Source: Melieria omissa (lineage: Eukaryota > Arthropoda > Insecta > Diptera > Ulidiidae). Taken from it: DNA of 64,000 bases. The first letter of the stretch is position 1. Every line of letters begins with the position of its first letter. Positions 46,901-55,900 of this stretch are shown piece after piece. The stretch lies in the NCBI GenBank assembly GCA_963971225.1, contig OZ020267.1, forward strand, positions 65,376,577 to 65,440,576, in the 5' to 3' direction. Position numbers and translations under genes: made by a program. The notes below the pieces were generated by a model, which worked only from the letters and a program-made list of their open reading frames with translations, was not told the DNA's origin and ran no database searches.

Positions 46901-49900
46901 TGTGACTTTTTGCAGATTTTCAAACACAACACATAGAACAATAACAACAACAATAACATAAAGTGCAACTTGACTACAGATGGCAGCGCAGCCCAACGCG
47001 TATCGGCGAGATGCAAATAACCCGCTTCGCATACTCACCTGCAGCGTCAATGCAACAACAATTCGCAATATGTAAAAACTGAAAATGCATAAAAAACCAA
47101 AACAAAAACACTTTAGCTACTGCAAGCTTTATAGTTGTTGTTATTTACATATATGCTATTGTTTTTATTTTTTTGTTGTATTTATAAACATTTCGCTGAA
47201 CATTATTTGGTTGCACACTGCGCGTTTGTTCTGTTGAATTTTTGTTTTATTTGAATTTTTATTTATTTATTCGTTTTCTGATATTAAATAACAACAACAA
47301 CAAAAACAATTTGTGCTACTTCCTATGTACAGCGTCGACCGCTGCCGTGTCGCGTACGCGTACGCCGCGAATAAGATACCAGCAGCAATTTCCATATGCG
47401 CCAAATGAGTCGTGCGCTTTAGATTGTGGCTATACAAATGGCCAGCAACAACAACAACAACGACAACCAAGAAGCAATTGTTGCATTTTGCAGAGAAACC
47501 AACAACAATTGCCGCACGCTTGCCGAGATAATTTGGCAGCGCACGTTCCAACGCTGACCGCGGGCGGACCATCCGCTCATATGTGCTTTTGTTGTTGCCG
47601 TTGCTGCTGGCTGTGCGCATCGTTTTATCAGAGCAACGCTTGGCATGCAACCGATGTGACACTTTGGTGACTTTTTCCGATTTGAAATTTGATTTTGCGC
47701 GCCTTTGTGTGCGAGCAGCTGACGCTGGCCACTTTAGTTGGCTTTCGACGCGTTGTGGCAACTCAGTTCTGGCCAAGTGGTCAGTGCGACTGAACTGACG
47801 TGCCCCGTAGAAAAGTGCGCTGACAATTTGTGGCGACTGTGGTTGGTGCGACTATAAGATTTTTGTTGTGCTGCGCGCGCAGCTTCATTATGCAAACACG
47901 CGTGCGCCGCGGCAGACGTCTTCTTTGAGCCGTGTCCGAAGTTACCATTTCTGTGCGAATTCGCATTGAGAAAGTGTTGGAAAGTGACGAACGAAGAATA
48001 CAAACTGGCACGTGTGTGTCTGTGTGTGGGTGCAACCGCACTATTTAAAATCTTAAGTGTTGTGATGTGCCAAGGAAATGGAAAATAGTGACGCTTAAAT
48101 TGTGTATGGACAAAGCATAGAAAACAACAAAAACAACAACGTATTGCAGACCACAAAATGTGGTCAACTATTGTGAAATGTGGACTCGCATAAAAGTGTT
48201 CAACATAACATTTTATATTTTGTCAGATATATTTATTTTGTAGATATACTATATAAACAAAAATATTGCGTAAGGATAACAGGATATGGAAAAACGTGCA
48301 GTTCAATTAACATTGTATTTGCTTTTTTCTTGGTTTGGATTTTTTTCCAAAAAAACATTTCTCTAAACATTTTGTAGGCAGTTATTATTAGTTATAGAAA
48401 GATATAGATATGTATATAGATATACATATATATATTTACAGTTAGTTATAGATAATAGGTTGGGTTCATGTTTGAGATTAACCCTTTCGGGACAGAGATT
48501 AAATATGAAAACCAAAGTACTCTTACTAGAGATGTTCCTAAGCTGCGAAAGTTGGGTTAGCCCCATAATACGTTGTATACTTTCAAACCATTCTCTCATT
48601 CTCTTATCCCGGTACATAAAAATCTAATAAATATTTTGAATGGGTCATTAGATCTGAATACAGTCGTGTCTGAGTATAGTGAACACCCGATATAGTGAAC
48701 ACCTCGATATAGTGAACACCCAAATTTTAATATGGAGCCTCTAAATATTGAAAAACATTTTAATCAACAAACAAAAAGTGTTTTTTTGAGCAAAAAAAAC
48801 GAGTTTTTGAACAAAAATTTTAGCCCTGATATAGTGAACAACCTCGATACTGTGAACAGGCCTTGCAATAATTAGTTCACTATATCCAGACTCAACTGTA
48901 ACTGTTTTGAAGGGCGTTAAAAACTTAGTGCTACGTATTATCCCAGTAGTCCCGAAAGGGTTAAATTACGATCTAACCGATTCTCCTGGTCCCAAAGATG
49001 AGGATTCAATTACCATTATAGCTTCTCTTCTCTCTGGTTTTTGTTTGCCTTTGAATTTTTCTATCAAATTTATTAACAAAAACATTTTGCCTCAGTCCCC
49101 ATTCAGTCGTTATTGCAGACTCAACCTTGCTACTGTTTCTTTCAATGCCACTGAACACTGCAACATAGCCTTCACTGCTTCACCGCTTTATACATGGGTT
49201 TCATTCATGAAATGATTTTCGAGTGTAAACAAAAATGCCAACAACAAATAAACACTGTCAGGCAAGGTACGAGCGCGGCGCAGCCTCCGCACGCCGGAGC
49301 TGCCACACGACTCGCTCGTCTCCCTATTTGGCTACATATTTATTTTGCTGCCAGTGTCCAACGCGTGGTCATCAAGTTCCCAATCAAACCCTGCACGCTT
49401 CCTTCAACCATCCATTGCCGTTCGAACGCTGTGGCCGTGTGGCTGCCGGACAATAGAAAAATATTTAAACTGACTACTGTTCGACAGGCAAATCAAATGG
49501 TAAACAATCAGCCCCACCAACTGATCCACCAAAGCGAGCCTTGACCACAACGCGACGTCAATGTTGAATGTTGCTTGTTATTGTTTTTGTTTTTACCTCG
49601 TTGCATGCTGCGGCTGCGTTGTTTTTGGCGCGAATGCTACACTCGCGTGTAAATAAATGTTGAAATATGTCAACTCAGTGGAATTGTGGACGTTCGGAAA
49701 CTTAATTAAGTACAGTAAGGGGAGACGACTGCGCAGGATCTGTGTTGAGAGGTGCAGAATTCTTGCCGCTTAAATTCGTTGCAATAATGTTCGTTGGTGG
49801 TCTGACAGTGGTGGTGACGGTTGGTTGTGCGGTCGGACGGACAGAGGACACTCGCTGTTGCGTTTGCGCAAATGTAAACAAATCATAAAATGTTAATTTT

Positions 49901-52900
49901 CAGCTCATTTTACCAAAAGTGAGTTTATGTTGTGGAAAGTGTGAGTGCTGCATGCGGCACATTGTTTAGAGTTGAGCACCAGGGACCATGCATAGTGTCG
50001 GTTTGGCAGTTATGTTCAAAAGAAGAAGATATTTGGGGCAGAAATGGAAGTTTTTAAATGAGACTGAAGTCTCATTGAGAAAGTCTTATGAACAGTGAAA
50101 GAGGATTTGTTTGAAAGGCATCGAAAGAGCCAGTAATTAATTTGTGTTTAGTATTAAAAAAATACTTTTTTGGATTTATATTTTGAAAAGTGTGCCACAG
50201 ATTCCTTCTATGTGTTCTTCTCCAACATACAAATTTCGATTCCGCCAAATTTATAAGAAAAAGTCACATAAAGTGCGAGATATGAGAACGAGCACATAAG
50301 TTTCGCGCCAATATTGACTGTGAACATTTAACGAAAATGTTTTTCTCCAACTACAACAACATGTATCTGAAGAACTATTGCTATAGGTAATTTTTGTGAC
50401 ATTTGCTGCCTTAACTTCAACACAATTCATGAATTTTCTGGCGCTTGAAAGAGATCAACCGTCCAGATGCTTTAAAATTTAAACATTTTCGCACATACAC
50501 ACACACACACATTTAAACATATCTACTACTTACTTATTTTATTCTTCGCACTGGTCCAGTGTGCGTCCAGCAGCGCAAAAACAACACCAAATAATTGCAA
50601 TAAATCACAAAAATCTAATCAAGACATTTCTTTATTCTTCTCTGCTCGTTCTCGGCGCGCCTCCCTCGCCGACCAATTGGCGCTTGCATCATCCGCACTG
50701 CCAACACGGCATCCACACAACGCCACTGCAGTTCAGTCTACGCGGGGCCGCTGCTAACATCGGCCGCCAGCGGTATGCAGCACTACGGGGCCGCTGCAGC
50801 AGCGGCAGCAGTAGCCGCCGCGGCCGCTGCATCGCCGTCCCAGCACTCGGCCGCATCGACGCCGGGCGCAACGTCGGCCGCCACCGCAGCCGCTGTGGCC
50901 GCTGCAACGGCGGCCGTCGGCGGCATCGGCGGTTCCGGTTCAAATTCCATCAGCAACGATGACTACGGCTCGCCCAAAAGCAACAACAGCAGCCACGGTG
51001 GCAGTGGCGGTGGCATCGGTGCAATCGGCACCAACAGCGCCGGCAGCAACGGCGGCGCACTGCCCGCATTTCAGCGCATCGCATCGACGAGCTACGGCGG
51101 CGGAGCGGCCGGCAACGCAGGCGTCGCTGGCAGCGTCGGTGGCGTCGTATCGAATGTGGGCAGCGCAGCGCTCGTCGGCGCCGATCGTTACACATCGCTG
51201 ACAAATTATCGCAGTCATGTGAGTACATACGGCCGCGTCGCCGGCGCAAGTGCCGCAAATGCATTTGCGCGGCGTGCATTGAGCCCTTCATTCATTTCGG
51301 CCTTTCCTTTGCTTTCGTCGCCGCAGAACGACACTTGGCCCGGTCATTACGAGGCAATTAGCTACGCGCCCACATCGGTGGTAACGAGCGGCGGACTGGT
51401 TGGCAACACGAATGTGATACGCGGCGTGAATGGGCGCGCGGGCGCGGCCGTCGGCGTGGGTGTGGTCGGCGTTGGTGTGGACGGCTCCGCATCAGCCAAT
51501 TTGGCGGCACACTTGTCCGCGTCGGCCTCCTTGTCTGCAAGTAAGTACGCCCCCCATTCCACCCCTCTTGCATCCATCGTAGTTAGACATAGTTAAGTTT
51601 GCGCAATTCGTAACATAAGTACGTATGTTTGCATGTACATAGTTGACGTTGCGGCATGCAAACAAGTCGACGACGTCTTGTCGTCGCCGTGGCACAAGTC
51701 ATGCCCAGCGTATTTTTAGCGCAGTTTCTGGATTCCATTTTCGAGCGCTGCTGATAAGCAACGCCGCAAGTCATTCGAGGTTAGGCGAGCGAAATTGAAA
51801 CGCTCGCGCAGAAGCGTTCTGATTTACGACAAGCCAGACTTGCGCCTGCCAAACCGCTGTTTATGTATATTTGTTTTTTATTATTATTAAAATGTTTTTG
51901 CGTTCGGTGCGCTGAAGTTCAGGCCGGGTGGCAGCCGTTCGCCAGCTTGTGAAATTAAATATTTGAGTTTTCGTTGGAGAATTTGTGAAATTTTAAATTT
52001 GCCACTCGTGTACACTGTGCAAAAAGGCAAAAGAACGCTCACTTATTTATTTGATTTGCGTTGGGTCGAGTCGAATAAATAAATACGCCGACGATCTAAC
52101 ACGCAGTTGTGGCCACAACACAACTGCGGTTTTGAAAATCGTACAATTTGCGTTCTCACAAAAACAAAGTTTTCGACGGCTTGGCCAGACATTAGGTAAA
52201 CTGCGTCCGGCGGCGTTTCGCTAACGTCACAGCGCGCTCAGCGCCTCGGCTGTGCGCATTCCTAGAGCGCGGCTGGTTCCAGGATTGTGCGCGTGTTTGC
52301 GTAACCTGCACAAACGCACATTTGGTGCGATTTCCTCAACAAATACGAATGCGAACAGAAAACAACGAAAACCAACAGAACAAACGAATTGTGTGGTTGT
52401 TTTTTGGTTCTTTGTGCCATATTTCGTCATGCTTCATGCATTTCCTTGATTATGAAATTTTCTATTTAACAGCTACAGTTCTCAAATTTTGTTTTGTTGC
52501 TTGTTTGAAAAGTAAGAATAGAGAAATATAAACGAAAAGAAGGCTGAAGAAACTGGTTGAGTCGAGAAGAATGTTAGTTGAGTTGATAGCCATAGTCGTC
52601 AAGTTTATTTGATGTTTTTTAAAAGTAAGACTGATGAAACATTAAAGAAAAGAAGGCTGAAGAAGTTTGTTGAATTGACGAAGTTGAAACTCAGAATTGG
52701 TTGTAAAACTAGCAAAGGTTCTACGCACAAGTTACTTCAGGTCCCAAGGAACTCATTCATTCGCCTAGAGTAACATTTTCTTTGGGATTTCAACATTTTT
52801 TGAGGCTTTAAGGTTGAATTTCCCTAAAATTTTAGATAAAATATAACAATTAAACATTGTTTAGGACCCAGAACATTGAAAGTTTCTAACTTTTTCACAC

Positions 52901-55900
52901 GCCTAAAGAATGACTCTTACCTCTATCTGAGGCCCAGAACTGTGTTGTCTCTTATAGAAAACACTCCGATGATTTAAAACAAAAATATAAAAAACATATT
53001 TATAAAACAAAAAACTTCATCCGGCGCCTAAGACTGTCTTGTTTCCAATAGAAAATATTACTATAACGGTAAATTTTCCAAAGACACACAAATAATTTAA
53101 TTTCACAAGCAAATAATTAAAAAAAATTTCGCTAAAATCTTGAATATACTCCATGATAATTGAATCCAATAAATATTCATGATTATTAAAAAACTCTTTG
53201 AATATTTAAAAATTTTAGTTTAGTATTTTCTTATGTTTTTGCAGTAATGTATATTTGAAATAATGTTTGTTGAAAGAAACACAACTCCATTAATTTTATA
53301 ACCAAAAACTAGTAAAAAATTTCATTAATTTCTTGAAAATAGTTCAAGAAAATCGAATTCAATAAATAATAATATTTATAAATAATGATCTTTGAATATG
53401 TTTAAGTTTTAGTTAAGTATTTTCTTACTTTTTTCAGTAAATACTGATACTTTAAATAATTTTATTTTTTACTAAAAAATATTTTCCACAAGAAAAAAAA
53501 GAAAGAAAAGAAAGACACAACTCATTTGATTTTGTAAACAAAAATTAGTATAGAATTGCATTAGAGTCTTGAAATTAGTCCAAGACAATTAAATCCAATG
53601 AAAAATAATAATTATTAATAAACTTTAGAATTTTGAAAGTTTTGGTTAATTAATTTATGTTTTTTAGCAAAAAATATTTAAAATACAGTTTGTCAAGTAA
53701 ATGTCTGCAAATTTAAAGAAGGTAGAAAATTATTTTGGAAAGCTTATAATATAACAGAAATTGCAATATTTTGAAATTATTTGAAAAATATCGATAAATT
53801 GAATATTTCATTCTCATATAATATAAAAGTAATGTCTATTTGATTCGCTTTTTGAAGGGCGAATTGATTTGAAAGTATCTCCTGGACGACCCAGAAAACT
53901 GTCTGACAGAGAAGAAAGAAAAATAATCCGAAAAGCTCGTGAAAACCCCCGTGTCTCAATAAGGGAAATGGCTTTGGATATACAAAAATTGAATGCGGAA
54001 CTGATGTTATCTCATGAAACTGTTCAGAACTGTACGGCGCCAAATTTTCTATGCAATCTTAGTTTTGAAAGAAGATGAATTTTTTGACAGTTTGAAATAT
54101 AGCTTCATTCCTTTTTTGATTTTTTACACTGTTTTCGCGTATCAAGCAGACATTACTAATAATCTATATTTAAAAAAATTTCAAAATATTGAAATTTCTG
54201 TTATATTTATAAGCTTTTCAAAATAATTTTTTACCTTTTTTAAGTTTGCAAACATTTACTTGACAAACTTTACATTAATTTTTGTTTTCTACTGAAATTT
54301 AATTAATATTTAAATTAAAAGTGTCTTATTGAAATGAAATTTATTTTAATATTAAACTTACACAAACAAATAATTTTTTTAATATTAAAATTTCCTTTTT
54401 CAAATGCAATTTATTTTAATATTACACAATTTTTTTTAATTACAAATTTGTTTTTTTGTATTTTAGTTTATGATTTTAGTTTTTTAATTTTAACATTATT
54501 TTTATTATTTTTTATTTTTATATTTTTTTAAATTAATTTGTTTGTCTCATCAGTATTCATTTTTTAGGAAAATATTTCAGTTTCAACAAACTATAAAGGG
54601 ATTTAATTTTGTTTTTAATTAATTTAAGTAGTTATAGTTATTAAGTTTAATTGAGTTGTTAAGTAGTTATTCGATCTATACTATAATTTTGTTAAATTTT
54701 TTTAAATTATGAATTCGTTTTTTGTATTAAAGTTTTTGATTTTAGTTTCTTATTTCTTAAATTTATAAAAATTTTTTTTGTAATTTTTTATTATTATTTT
54801 TTTAGTAACATATTTCAATTTAAGTAGACTGTAAAGAGTTTGAATTTTTTCAAAACTAATTTTAGTAGTTAGCAAATAATTCTCTTTATTTAAATATAAA
54901 TTCCCTCTTGAACTTTATACAAAAACCCCAAAAATTTTACGTCCTTATTTACAACTCTACAACTTTACAACAACTCTTGAAAATTTCATTAGCGTCTGAA
55001 CTTTTATAATAAATTCAATTAAATTTGTTTTTCATCACAATATTTTCAATAACATATTCACAAGTCAACATACACACACAACTGTAACAAAAATGTTCAC
55101 CAAAGAAAAAAAAAATACAACAATACAGAATACAGTGCAGCTAAAAACAAACACACACTATTGCATTGTTAAAAACCAAAAAACAAAGAATAATTACAAA
55201 AACAAATGTTGTTCAATTAGTGTTTCTGCCTCTGTCGCTTTTGTTTAGTGAATATGTTGAATTATGTTAAATTACAATACGTTTTCTTCACAGTAATTGC
55301 CAAACATTTCTAACTTGTTTGAAATTTTGAAGCATTTTACGATGCCGATTTTATCACTGATGGGCGAGAATGTGTCAATTGTGGTGCGGTCTCAACTCCC
55401 TTGTGGCGCCGTGATAATACCGGACATTATTTGTGCAATGCGTGCGGTCTTTATAATAAAACGAACGGCATGAATCGTCCCTTAATAAAACAGCCTAGAA
55501 GATTGGTAAAAACTTTCACATACTTCTTTTCACTCATTACACAAAATAATCAAAACAAAACAACAAAAGAATATATCCAAAAAAGCACAAAAAATATTAT
55601 TAAAAAATAAAAATAACTCATTGCAAATGTGGAACAAAATTTTTGAATATGTTAAAAGTTTAAAGTACTGTGAACACCACTAGTGTGTGAAAGCAGGCAA
55701 ATCATGAGCTAAAACATTTCAATAATTCAATAAAAAATCTTATAGAAATCCGCCCGTCACCAGTCACAGTTGCAGACGCGTCAACGTTCTCGCTTTTCTT
55801 CGAATTCGAATTCGTTCAAATGCGCTAAATATTTGCCAGACTTGAATTTAATTGAATTTATTATAAAAAGAAAAACCGAAAATTGTTTACAACAATTTCA

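Larger units (their letters stand above)
34955..50731 (+). other. srp: srp large intron (15.8 kb)
   Basis: Donor GTGAGT at 34955, acceptor CTGCAG at 50726-50731. The phase (two bases plus one) gives [20 protein letters not shown] across the junction. The listed MITEs and the Helitron lie inside. GC-richer islands at about 36960-37560, 37850-38060, 40580-41000, 47330-48170 and 49260-49560 may hold enhancers or an alternative promoter; I see no supported coding exon in them. The acceptor has no close pyrimidine tract, so the exact start of the next exon is the weakest boundary in the model. Confidence 0.7.

Noticed and set aside
47242..47776. 142- and 169-codon frames on opposite strands
   Set aside because: Both driven by CAACAA repeats and GC-rich sequence; no domain.
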